51,945 nt of DNA from positions 1-51,945 of the forward strand of contig JAEZYG010000004.1 of assembly GCA_023419175.1 (NCBI GenBank), written 5' to 3'. Shown here piece after piece: positions 43,345-51,685 of this stretch. Numbering within the stretch: position 1 is the stretch's first letter; each line of letters begins with the position of its first letter. This stretch comes from Actinomycetes bacterium. Its GTDB lineage: Bacteria; Actinomycetota; Actinomycetes; Propionibacteriales; Propionibacteriaceae. The notes beneath the pieces were generated by a model. The model did no database searches, was not told where the DNA came from, and saw only the letters and a list, made by a program, of their open reading frames with translations. The position numbers and the translations under genes are program-made.

Positions 43345-44843
43345 TTCTCCTCCATCAAAGCGGCATAGATAGGGCCGCCTCGACGCTTATCCAATGCCGC
43401 TTCCACAGCAGCGCCCACACGATAGCAGCGATCGTCTTTCATGACTGGAGCCATGACTTGCAGACCAACTGGCATCCCATCTTCATCAGCGCAACCGATG
43501 GGAAAGGAGGCAGCGGCATTGCCAGCCATATTGGATGGGATGGTACATAGATCCGATTTATACATTGCCATCGGATCATCGATACGTTCTCCCAGACGGA
43601 ATGCTGTCGTCGGCGTAGAGGGGGAAATCAATACATCGCAACGTTCAAATGCTCGATCAAAATCTTGAGAGATCAACGTACGCACTCGCTGAGCTGCGCC
43701 GTAATAGGCGTCATAGTGACCAGCTGAAAGGGCATAGGTTCCCAAAATGATCCGTCTTTTCACTTCTTGTCCGAATCCGGCTGCTCTCGAAGCCCTCATG
43801 ACTGTCTCGGTAGTGCTATCGCCATCTTCAACGCGCAATCCGTAACGCATTCCGTCATATCGGGCGAGATTGCTCGATACCTCTGCTGGCATGATGAGGT
43901 AATAGGCAGCTAGAGCATCGTCAAAATGAGGACAACTGACCTCCACGATAGACGCACCTAGCTCCACAAGCAGATCGCATACTTCGCTAAAGCGAGCCTC
44001 AACACCCGCTTGATACCCTTCACCACCCAATTCCTTGACGACACCGATCGTCATTCCGGATAGATCGGTGCTCTGTGCTGCACGTACGATATCGGGAATA
44101 GGAGAGTTGATCGACGTTGAATCCGCTGGATCGTATCCCGCGATGATCTGATGCAATAAAGCGGCGTCATATGTGGTGCGAGCACACGGACCCGGCTGGT
44201 CAAGAGAGGAGGCCATCGCGATGACGCCATAGCGAGACATCGCCCCATATGTGGGTTTAATTCCTACCGTTCCTGTAACAGCAGCCGGTTGACGGATTGA
44301 ACCTCCAGTATCCGTCCCCAGTGTCAAAGGAGCTTCAAAAGCAGCCAAGGCTGCCGACGATCCTCCGCCCGATCCTCCAGGAGTTCGCATGGTATCCCAC
44401 GGGTTACGACTAGGACCAAAAGCCGAAGTTTCCGTTGACGACCCCATAGCGAATTCATCGAGGTTGGTCTTCCCCAAGATGACCATATCGGCTTCAATGA
44501 GACGATTGACAATGGTGGAATTATAGGGGGGACGCCAATTTTTGAGCATCTTGGATGCTGCTGTTGTCGGTAAGGATTGATAGCAAAAAAGGTCTTTAAC
44601 TCCAATCGGCACACCTGCGAGAGGGGATAGTTTCTGACCAGCCTTCACCTTTTTATCGACGGCTTTAGCTTGAGCAATTGCTCCTTCAGCATCCACAGAA
44701 ATGAAAGCGTTGATATGCGGCTCTTGGGATTCAATACGCGCCAGATGAATGCGTGTGATTTCTTCAGCGCTTTGCTCACCAGAGGAGATGCGGCGGGCAA
44801 GCTCAGCGGCAGTAGCTGTATAGGTCGATCGATCGCTCATCAT
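43341..44843 (-). CDS. gatA: Asp-tRNA(Asn)/Glu-tRNA(Gln) amidotransferase subunit A
   Basis: GatA is the glutaminase of the complex. The 500-residue amidase-signature enzyme has the expected triad Lys83 (GVKD), Ser158 (GGSGGGSS) and Ser182 (TDTGGSIRQPA), and GIKPTYGAMSRYGVIA. It overlaps gatC and gatB by four bases each, so the three subunits are made in step. Confidence 0.97.
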   Translation of the reverse strand: MMSDRSTYTATAAELARRISSGEQSAEEITRIHLARIESQEPHINAFISVDAEGAIAQAKAVDKKVKAGQKLSPLAGVPIGVKDLFCYQSLPTTAASKMLKNWRPPYNSTIVNRLIEADMVILGKTNLDEFAMGSSTETSAFGPSRNPWDTMRTPGGSGGGSSAALAAFEAPLTLGTDTGGSIRQPAAVTGTVGIKPTYGAMSRYGVIAMASSLDQPGPCARTTYDAALLHQIIAGYDPADSTSINSPIPDIVRAAQSTDLSGMTIGVVKELGGEGYQAGVEARFSEVCDLLVELGASIVEVSCPHFDDALAAYYLIMPAEVSSNLARYDGMRYGLRVEDGDSTTETVMRASRAAGFGQEVKRRIILGTYALSAGHYDAYYGAAQRVRTLISQDFDRAFERCDVLISPSTPTTAFRLGERIDDPMAMYKSDLCTIPSNMAGNAAASFPIGCADEDGMPVGLQVMAPVMKDDRCYRVGAAVEAALDKRRGGPIYAALMEEK

Positions 44844-45130
44844 TCCCCCAAAACTTTCGGAACTCGTATCTGTTGATCTTCAGCATCGGGAGCCTGTCCA
44901 AGAACGATATCCGGATCGAGAGAATCGGCGACCACATCATCACGCATAACGTTGGTGACCTCAACGGGATGAGAGGTACAAGCGATATCGCTTCCCGCCA
45001 GATGGGCTACGCGTTCGACAGCCTCAAGGATGATCCCCAGTTGGGGAACGAGGGTTTCCAACTCCTCATCGGTCAGATCTATCCTGGCCAGATCCGCCAA
45101 TCTGGCAATATCTGAGCTTGTTAAAGCCAC
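44840..45130 (-). CDS. gatC: Asp-tRNA(Asn)/Glu-tRNA(Gln) amidotransferase subunit C
   Basis: GatC is the small clamp joining GatA and GatB. The 96-residue protein has the family pattern IARLADLARIDLTDEELETLVPQL, split over two helices, and the C-terminal VVADSLDPDIVLGQAPDAED extended arm. GTG at 45130 is eight bases after AAGGAG. It follows lipA by 112 bases, enough for its own promoter. Confidence 0.93.
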   Translation of the reverse strand: MALTSSDIARLADLARIDLTDEELETLVPQLGIILEAVERVAHLAGSDIACTSHPVEVTNVMRDDVVADSLDPDIVLGQAPDAEDQQIRVPKVLGE

Positions 45131-45164
45131 GGGTTATTCTCCTTAGCTACTCGCAATGGGATTC

Positions 45165-45183
45165 ATACTAGCGATCTGATCGC
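45165..45183 (-). promoter_or_regulatory. Candidate gatCAB promoter with adjoining palindrome
   Basis: On the minus strand TAGTAT (45170-45165) follows directly after the 13-base palindrome GCGATC-A-GATCGC (45183-45171). The hexamer could be the -10 of gatC. GATC-rich palindromes are frequent in this genome, so the palindrome may be chance. Confidence 0.3.
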
Positions 45184-45242
45184 ATGAGAGGATAGACGGC
45201 TCATATAACGTCTGTCATTGACCTTATGCCATAGGGGCTACA

Positions 45243-46289
45243 TCACGCATGAGCTGGTGAACAATCGTGACGATTCACCAGTGAAGCTGCCTCCTGATAG
45301 GCAGGTTTATCAGCTCTCTTACCTAAATCGGCAAGATGAGCAGGCAATTGCTGACCGCGCGCTTTCATCGCCCTCGCATAGAGATATCCAGCACGATAGG
45401 ACGAACGTACCAATGGCCCAGACATGATGGCAGAGAATCCCATCGTCATGCCGACCTTATAGAGGTCAACGAATTCCGAAGGTTTAACCCACCTATCGAT
45501 AGGATGATGCAACGGGGTGGGGCGAAGATATTGAGTGATGGTCAATATATCGCATTCCGATTCACGCAGATCATGCATCGTATCGATGATTTCTTCGTAG
45601 CTCTCCCCCATACCCAAGATGAGATTGGACTTCGTCACCAAACCGGCTTGGTGAGCTTGATAGATCACCTCAAGAGAGCGTTCATAGCGAAATGCTGGAC
45701 GGATCGCAGAAAAAATCCTCGGCACAGTTTCGAGATTATGAGCAAATACTTCGGGCTTCACATCGAAGACGGTTTGTAGCGCTTTCGGATCTCCACGGAA
45801 ATCGTCTACCAATAATTCAACTCCCGTATGGGGATTCAAAGAACGAATCTGACGGCAGGTCTCTGCATAGATCCACGATGCCCCATCGGGAAGATCATCT
45901 CGTGAAACTCCAGTGATCGTCGCATAGCGCAATCCCATCTCACGTACTGACTGCGCAACTCGTCTAGGTTCTGCACGATCCAAAGCTTGCGGTCTTCCGG
46001 TAGCGATCTGACAGAAATCACAGCGCCGCGTACACTGATCCCCTCCGATGAGAAAAGTAGCTTCCCGATCTTCCCAGCATTCGAAGATATTGGGACATCC
46101 CGCCTCCTGGCAGACCGTATGCAAACTTGCCGAACTCACCCGCGCCTTCATCGCCTGGTATTCGTCTCCGACTACAGCTCGAGTGCGTATCCATGAGGGT
46201 TTATCTTCGATGGGAACCATCGCATTTTTCGCCTCGATACGCAATAGCTTACGTCCGTCGGCGTTGACAGGCTTCCCAGATAGGCTCAT
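45243..46289 (-). CDS. lipA: Lipoyl synthase
   Basis: This radical SAM enzyme inserts two sulfurs into the protein-bound octanoyl chain. The 348-residue protein has both iron-sulfur sites: the auxiliary cluster with Cys60, Cys65 and Cys71 (CQEAGCPNIFEC) and the SAM cluster with Cys86, Cys90 and Cys93 (CTRRCDFC). The terminal Ser ligand is probably the one in MSGPLVRSSYRAGY. It begins two bases after lipB. Confidence 0.97.
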   Translation of the reverse strand: MSLSGKPVNADGRKLLRIEAKNAMVPIEDKPSWIRTRAVVGDEYQAMKARVSSASLHTVCQEAGCPNIFECWEDREATFLIGGDQCTRRCDFCQIATGRPQALDRAEPRRVAQSVREMGLRYATITGVSRDDLPDGASWIYAETCRQIRSLNPHTGVELLVDDFRGDPKALQTVFDVKPEVFAHNLETVPRIFSAIRPAFRYERSLEVIYQAHQAGLVTKSNLILGMGESYEEIIDTMHDLRESECDILTITQYLRPTPLHHPIDRWVKPSEFVDLYKVGMTMGFSAIMSGPLVRSSYRAGYLYARAMKARGQQLPAHLADLGKRADKPAYQEAASLVNRHDCSPAHA

Positions 46290-46291
46290 GA

Positions 46292-47038
46292 CTACTTCTC
46301 ACCTTTCACATCTGAAGGTTGATGGATGATGATATGTTCATCGACTGGTAGACGTCCGTCAAAAGCATCCATGAGATAGGTGACGAAACGATCTTTAACC
46401 TCGTCAACCTCGACTCTGCGACCCAGTTCAGCGCTCATGGTCGTAACTGAGGCATCGTCGATACCGCACGGAACGATATGGTCGTAATAAGCCAAGGTAT
46501 TACAGCAATTTAACGAGACCCCATGCATCGTGACTTGGTGAGAAACGCGAACACCGATTGCTGCGATCTTGCGCTCTGGACGCAATTGTCCAGCTGGAAG
46601 CCATACACCGGTTCTACCCTCGATACGTCCAGCATTATCTATCCCAAAATCACGACATAGAGCGATCACGGCTTCCTCGATGCGTCTGACAAATGCCACG
46701 ACATCGATAGGTTTCCCCAATTTGATGATGGGATAGCAGACAAGCTGTCCAGGACCGTGCCACGTGATACGTCCTCCGCGATCGACATCGACTACCTCAC
46801 AGCCATTCGTCGGACGATCCATAGGCTGAGTTTGACGTCCAGCTGTATAAACACTCGGATGGGTAAGCGACCAGATCTGATCGCCGATATGGCCTGCCGC
46901 ACGCTTTTCGACCGCTTCCTGCTGGGATTTCCAGCATGTGATGTAATCGATCCTTCCCAAATTGCGATGCTCGATCGGATCGGAGGAATCCCTGATCGGA
47001 TCTGTCGCTAAACGTGAGGCGCGCTTTGTTAAAGCCAT
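46292..47038 (-). CDS. lipB: Octanoyl-ACP:protein octanoyltransferase
   Basis: LipB moves octanoate from acyl carrier protein to lipoyl domains, the step before LipA. The 248-residue protein has GGRITWHGPGQLVCYPI, the catalytic Lys157 (ERKIAAIGVRV) and Cys191 (IVPCGI). Its N-terminal 25 residues are variable. TAGAAT lies eight bases before the ATG, so it may have a near-leaderless promoter in addition to read-through from upstream. Confidence 0.95.
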   Translation of the reverse strand: MALTKRASRLATDPIRDSSDPIEHRNLGRIDYITCWKSQQEAVEKRAAGHIGDQIWSLTHPSVYTAGRQTQPMDRPTNGCEVVDVDRGGRITWHGPGQLVCYPIIKLGKPIDVVAFVRRIEEAVIALCRDFGIDNAGRIEGRTGVWLPAGQLRPERKIAAIGVRVSHQVTMHGVSLNCCNTLAYYDHIVPCGIDDASVTTMSAELGRRVEVDEVKDRFVTYLMDAFDGRLPVDEHIIIHQPSDVKGEK

Positions 47039-47069
47039 GTCATCTCATTCTAATGAGGAGTGCGTATCC

Positions 47070-47267
47070 CTATCCCATCAGCATTCGATAAAAGGAATAG
47101 CCGATAGCGAACACAGTGATGGCAAGAGAGACCGTGACGAAAATCACTCGACGGCGTAGCCTTTTGCGCTCAGCTACCGTCGCGACTCTCTGCGGCCCCC
47201 ATAGTCCTTGCGGCTGGACACGCAAAGGAGCAGAACCATTGAGGTTAAGACAGTCTCTTTTCGGCAT
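47070..47267 (-). CDS. Small single-span membrane protein, uncharacterised
   Basis: A 65-residue frame has a soluble N-terminus (PLRVQPQGLWGPQRVATVAE), a basic patch (RKRLRRR) and one C-terminal helix (VIFVTVSLAITVFAIGYSFY), as in tail-anchored proteins. The ATG has GGAG close by and TAGGAT exactly six bases upstream, a leaderless-type promoter. It sits between the methionine-synthase-like gene and lipB on the same strand, with no competing frame. I do not recognise a family; the positive-inside pattern predicts a cytosolic N-terminus. Confidence 0.6.
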   Translation of the reverse strand: MPKRDCLNLNGSAPLRVQPQGLWGPQRVATVAERKRLRRRVIFVTVSLAITVFAIGYSFYRMLMG

Positions 47268-47295
47268 ATCTCCATCCTAAGCAGCAAAGACAACA

Positions 47296-48276
47296 CTATG
47301 AACAAAGCATCTGATGTAATTCATCGGCGAAATGGGGGATTTGTTCAAGCATCGTCCACGCCTGCTGTTCAGTTGAGAGGGCAAGCCCGCAAGAAGGAGT
47401 GAGAATCACCTTGTCGAGCAGGATATCGGTAGCGATGCTCAACGATTCACACCAAGATGCCACCTGGTTCAAACGTTTGGAATTTACCACCTGATCCGCA
47501 TCGGTAGGCACTGCTCCTAGGACAAGGCTTTTCCCCTCATCAAGCCAGGCAGCACACCGCTGTCTATCTGCACCACTCACATAGCGAAGATCACAGCTAA
47601 TCCCATCAAATGGACGGTAGATCGCATCGACATCGGGCAAAGGACAGCACAGATGTAACCAGGTCTGTACCGATGAATCGCGTCGTAGACGATCGACGAT
47701 CTCAACGAGAGCCTGTCCGATGAGAGCTGGATCATATGGCGGATAGCGATGGAGTTTGGAAAAGGTCGGCACTTTCCCCTTAATAATCGCATCGAGATAG
47801 GGTTCATCGATCTGGACGATGAGAGGAGACGATAGCAGTTGAGACAATCGGGATATCACCCCTGTAATCCCCTCAGCGATTCCTTGAGTGAGATCTTTGA
47901 GAGCACCTTTGTCCATCAAGGCTTTCTCTTTGCTTCCATATCCTCTCTGGACACACGCCGCATAGGTCCATACTCCACTAAATGCGATCTTGATTGCGCC
48001 TGAATATCCCTGTGCGATCTGAGCGAAGAGCTCCAGTTGATCGTCTAATTGCTGGGCAAGAGCACGCTGCAATCTGCTCGATGAAGCGGATAGATTCCAA
48101 CTTCCATCTCGATATTCGCAGCCGATCGGCATGATGGCTGAAAGACGCCCGATCATTCCTTGTGGAATATCCGAGATGATCTCGGGGAAAAAGGCGATCG
48201 TGTCGAAAATCTCCACAGACCGTCGTGAAGCTTCCAGGAAATCTCCCGGTACTGAGCCGATAGCAGTAGCGATCAT
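47296..48276 (-). CDS. Cobalamin-independent methionine synthase-like protein (MetE C-terminal/UROD fold)
   Basis: The 326-residue protein resembles the short MetE-related barrel often found next to mnmA in actinobacteria: ATAIGSVPGDFLEA at the start, VQIDEPYLDAIIKG in the middle, and possible zinc ligands in WLHLCCPLPDVD and LTPSCGLALST. It lacks the N-terminal half of MetE, so a normal folate-dependent MetE reaction is unlikely; archaeal-type core enzymes use other methyl donors. The physiological role is unknown. Its ATG shares one base with the mnmA stop (TGATG), which suggests a link with tRNA thiolation or sulfur use. Confidence 0.8.
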   Translation of the reverse strand: MIATAIGSVPGDFLEASRRSVEIFDTIAFFPEIISDIPQGMIGRLSAIMPIGCEYRDGSWNLSASSSRLQRALAQQLDDQLELFAQIAQGYSGAIKIAFSGVWTYAACVQRGYGSKEKALMDKGALKDLTQGIAEGITGVISRLSQLLSSPLIVQIDEPYLDAIIKGKVPTFSKLHRYPPYDPALIGQALVEIVDRLRRDSSVQTWLHLCCPLPDVDAIYRPFDGISCDLRYVSGADRQRCAAWLDEGKSLVLGAVPTDADQVVNSKRLNQVASWCESLSIATDILLDKVILTPSCGLALSTEQQAWTMLEQIPHFADELHQMLCS

Positions 48277-49352
48277 CAGGCGTAAGTCTTGGCGATGACG
48301 GCGCTTCCCATGACGCGATTACCCTGATAGGAAACGGCATATTGACCGGGGGCAACTCCACGACATCCCTGGTGCAAATCGATTCTCAATTCCTCACCTT
48401 CAGGGGTAATCGTCGCTTCCATCGGTTCCCCATGAGCGCGAACTTGAACAAATCCTTCCCAGGGTTGATCGTCAACAGTTTCACTTGTCCAGCTTGGACG
48501 AATACAGCGTAAAGAGGTAACCATGAGATCTTCTGCAGATCCTACAATGACTTCGGCAGATTCAGGATTGATATCGACCACATAGCGGGGACGTCCATCC
48601 ACTGAAGGAATTCCCAAATTCAGCCCCTTGCGTTGACCGATCGTATATCGATATGTTCCGCTGTGCTGTCCCAAGACCTTCCCACTGGTATCGACGATAT
48701 TTCCCGGACGCTGCCCCAACTTATCAGCGAGGAATCCAGCAGTATCGCCGTCTTTAATAAAGCAGATATCGGTCGAATCGGGCTTTTCGGCAACTGGAAT
48801 TCCCAATTGCGCAGCTTCGGCACGTACTTCAGGTTTTGTCATTGAGCCAAGAGGGAAGATGCTATGGCGTAACTGGTGAGGTTTGAGCACTGCCAGCACA
48901 TAGGATTGATCCTTGCGTAAATCAGCTGCACGATGAAGTTGAACCTCGTCTCCGATACGGACGATCTGAGCGTAGTGACCTGTAGCCACCATGTCATATC
49001 CCAATTCAAGTCCGCGTTCTAGCAGTGCCGAGAATTTAATATTCTCGTTACATCTTAAACAGGGGTTAGGAGTACGTCCTTGAGAATATTCGTTGAGAAA
49101 ATCGCTGAGGACGATATCGGCGAAACGCTCAGAAAAATCCCAGATTTCGATATCGATTCCAAGCATCGCTGCAACGGCTTGAGCATCTGCTTCATCTGCT
49201 GGAGATCCGCATCCGCTCACACCATTGCGTCCAGCTAAGGCGCTACGCGATAAGGAGAGGTGGACGGCGCTGACATCGTGTCCAGCTTGAATCATCTTGT
49301 GAGCAGTGACCGCTGAATCGACCCCGCCGCTCATCGCTACCAAAACGCGCAT
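48276..49352 (-). CDS. mnmA: tRNA-specific 2-thiouridylase MnmA
   Basis: MnmA thiolates U34 of tRNAs for Lys, Glu and Gln. The 358-residue protein has the PP-loop SGGVDS (8-13), the catalytic Cys101 in TPNPCLRCNENIKF and its partner Cys197 in PDSTDICFIK, then GTYRYTIGQRKGLNLG. AGAGG lies six bases before the ATG. It opens the long minus-strand series; a cysteine desulfurase, often just upstream in actinobacteria, is not present because the divergent glgX takes that place. Confidence 0.96.
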   Translation of the reverse strand: MRVLVAMSGGVDSAVTAHKMIQAGHDVSAVHLSLSRSALAGRNGVSGCGSPADEADAQAVAAMLGIDIEIWDFSERFADIVLSDFLNEYSQGRTPNPCLRCNENIKFSALLERGLELGYDMVATGHYAQIVRIGDEVQLHRAADLRKDQSYVLAVLKPHQLRHSIFPLGSMTKPEVRAEAAQLGIPVAEKPDSTDICFIKDGDTAGFLADKLGQRPGNIVDTSGKVLGQHSGTYRYTIGQRKGLNLGIPSVDGRPRYVVDINPESAEVIVGSAEDLMVTSLRCIRPSWTSETVDDQPWEGFVQVRAHGEPMEATITPEGEELRIDLHQGCRGVAPGQYAVSYQGNRVMGSAVIAKTYA

Positions 49353-49443
49353 TCATATCCTCTCGTCTGTGACGCTCACCGTGTCATTCAGCCCATAAGG
49401 CTACTAGGTGCACACGAATTTTATTGATTATGAGCGCTTCTCT

Positions 49444-49471
49444 TTGAGGTTTTTTCGCTAAGGACTAATCT
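49444..49471 (+). promoter_or_regulatory. Candidate sigma-A-type promoter of glgX
   Basis: TTGAGG (49444-49449) and TAATCT (49466-49471) are separated by 16 bases, the best -35/-10 pair that I see in the 151-base gap between mnmA and glgX. It predicts a start near 49478 and a short leader. Confidence 0.4.
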
Positions 49472-49503
49472 CATATCGGCAAATATTGCAATCCGCTTAA
49501 CTT

Positions 49504-51630
49504 GTGGAATCTATGGGAATGGATAACGTGTATAGCGAGACCATGAGACTCGGCGCTCATCTTGACGATAGCGGATGCTCATTTCGTCTGCGAGCTGATG
49601 AAGCTACTCGTGTAGAACTGGTACTTATCGATCCCAACGGATCGCAGACGAATATCGATATGGTTCGCCGTGAACAGATCTGGTCTATTCACTGTCCGGG
49701 TATCACCGCTGGACAACTCTATGGTTTTCGCGTTCACGGATCGTGGGATCCCTCCCGTCATCTGACCTATAACCCAGCAAAATTGCTTGTCGATCCCTAT
49801 GCGCGAGCGATCACAGCCGGGATCGATTATGACGGAGCGATCTATGGATATCATTTCGGTAAGAACGATATCGATCATCGTGATTCTGCAGCCTCTGTTC
49901 CTCTCAGCGTGACAGTAGCTCCTTCTGCCCCTCCTCGCCCAATTTCTCGTCGCTATTCCATGGACGAGACTGTGATCTATGAAGCTCACGTCAAAGGGAT
50001 GACCCGCCTACATCCGTCCATTCCTGAGCATCTTCGTGGCACCTATGCGGGATTAGCCCATCCAGCGATTATCGATCATCTGCACTCTTTGAAGGTGACC
50101 GCTATCGAGTTGCTTCCCGTTCACCATTTCATCTCCGAACCTTTTTTAGCTCGTCAAGGATTGACGAATTATTGGGGATATAACACCCTGGGGTATTTCG
50201 CCCCTCACGCCTCTTACTGTTCGATAGGAACACGAGGGGAACAAGTCGAAGAGTTCAAAACGATGGTATCTGCATTTCACGATGCCGGTATCGAAGTGAT
50301 TCTCGATGTCGTCTATAACCATACATGCGAAGCTGGAAGCGACGGGCCGACTCTGTCATGGAGAGGGATCGATCAGGCTCATTTCTATCGTCACGGCGCC
50401 ACTGGCGACTATGACGTCACTGGATGCGGCAACTCTGTCGATACTTCTCACCCTCATGTCTGCGCTTTCATTATCGACTCTTTGCGCTATTGGGTTGAGC
50501 AGATGGGAATAGACGGTTTTCGTTTCGATCTGGCATCGACCTTGATTCGTTCTGCCGATCATGGAATCGATCAAGGACATCTTTTCAAGTCGATGATCGC
50601 TTCGGATCCTCTCTTCGATCAGATCAAAATGATCGCTGAACCATGGGATGTTGGCCCCTATGGCTATCAGGTTGGACGATGGGGACATCGCTGGAGTGAA
50701 TGGAACGACCGTTACCGATCGAGCGTACGCGATTTTTGGCGCGGACAAGGCAATATTCAAGACCTAGCGACTCGCCTAGTCGGCTCTGCTGACCTTTTCT
50801 CCCACGATGGACGCCATCCGAGCGCCTCTGTGAATTTCATCACCGCCCATGACGGTTTCACCTTGCGTGATCTGACAACTTATGAACAGAAACACAATGA
50901 AGCCAACGGGGAGTCCAACCGCGATGGCTCTAACGATAACCGTTCATGGAATTGTGGCGTGGAAGGTGAATCCGATGATGAAACCATCACCACTGTGCGT
51001 CTACGCCAGATGAAAAATATGATGGCGACCTTACTGCTCTCACGCGGGGTTCCCATGATCTGCGCTGGGGATGAACATGGACGCACTCAAGGTGGCAATA
51101 ACAACGCCTATTGCCAAGATAATAGGATCAGCTGGATGGATTGGATCGACGCTCGTTCCTGGTCCGACCTGTATAATTTCGTCTGCTCTATCTCCACTTT
51201 ACGAGCCGAGCACGATGTCTTCCGCGCAGATGATTACCGCTATCGAGAAGAGATCACAGATCCCAACGGGTACAGTCTTGGCCGCTACTGTCTGGCGTGG
51301 ATGAACGGTTATTCCGGCGAGATGAGCGATCGCGATTGGCATGATGGCGACCGCAAATTACTGGGTATGTATCTTGCCGATGAACGCGAAGCGTGGCTGA
51401 TCTGGTTCTATTCTGGCGAAAGCCCCATACGTGTCATCATGCCACCGATACCTTGGGGATGGTCATATACAGTCCATATCTCCAGCTGCGAGGAGGCATC
51501 ATTGCCTACAGATTCTCTCGAGCCTGGTCAGGGTATGATGATCGATCCCCACAGCATAACGGTGATGAAAGTCAGCGTTCCCACCTGTGGACCTATCGCT
51601 TTACCCAACTCAACGGATAAGCCCAGATAG
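49504..51630 (+). CDS. glgX: Glycogen debranching enzyme (isoamylase type)
   Basis: GlgX cuts alpha-1,6 branches of glycogen. The 708-residue protein has an N-terminal CBM48 domain (about 12-130, ending in NPAKLLVDPYARAI), a GH13 barrel with nucleophile Asp342 (GFRFDLAS), acid Glu379 (AEPWDVG) and Asp450 (TAHDGFTL), and a short C-terminal beta domain. SNRDGSNDNRSWNCGVEG is a GlgX signature. The N-terminal stretch RLGAHLDDSGCSFRLRADEA departs from the common GTNFAVFS motif. The start may be GTG at 49504 or the ATGs at 49513 and 49519; none has a clear Shine-Dalgarno. glgE follows 55 bases later. Confidence 0.93.
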   Translation: MESMGMDNVYSETMRLGAHLDDSGCSFRLRADEATRVELVLIDPNGSQTNIDMVRREQIWSIHCPGITAGQLYGFRVHGSWDPSRHLTYNPAKLLVDPYARAITAGIDYDGAIYGYHFGKNDIDHRDSAASVPLSVTVAPSAPPRPISRRYSMDETVIYEAHVKGMTRLHPSIPEHLRGTYAGLAHPAIIDHLHSLKVTAIELLPVHHFISEPFLARQGLTNYWGYNTLGYFAPHASYCSIGTRGEQVEEFKTMVSAFHDAGIEVILDVVYNHTCEAGSDGPTLSWRGIDQAHFYRHGATGDYDVTGCGNSVDTSHPHVCAFIIDSLRYWVEQMGIDGFRFDLASTLIRSADHGIDQGHLFKSMIASDPLFDQIKMIAEPWDVGPYGYQVGRWGHRWSEWNDRYRSSVRDFWRGQGNIQDLATRLVGSADLFSHDGRHPSASVNFITAHDGFTLRDLTTYEQKHNEANGESNRDGSNDNRSWNCGVEGESDDETITTVRLRQMKNMMATLLLSRGVPMICAGDEHGRTQGGNNNAYCQDNRISWMDWIDARSWSDLYNFVCSISTLRAEHDVFRADDYRYREEITDPNGYSLGRYCLAWMNGYSGEMSDRDWHDGDRKLLGMYLADEREAWLIWFYSGESPIRVIMPPIPWGWSYTVHISSCEEASLPTDSLEPGQGMMIDPHSITVMKVSVPTCGPIALPNSTDKPR

Positions 51631-51667
51631 AGAAATGATTGTGCGATGGCTGTATTAAACCGGTAAA

Positions 51668-51679
51668 AACGCTAGCGTT
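51668..51679 (+). promoter_or_regulatory. 12-bp palindrome covering the -10 of glgE
   Basis: AACGCTAGCGTT is a perfect palindrome. It contains TAGCGT (51673-51678), which stands seven bases from the glgE GTG at 51686, the leaderless spacing. A repressor bound here would block the promoter. The outer half-sites AACG/CGTT recall operators of LacI-family sugar regulators, but no regulator gene is in the window. Confidence 0.45.
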
Positions 51680-51685
51680 AGAGCT

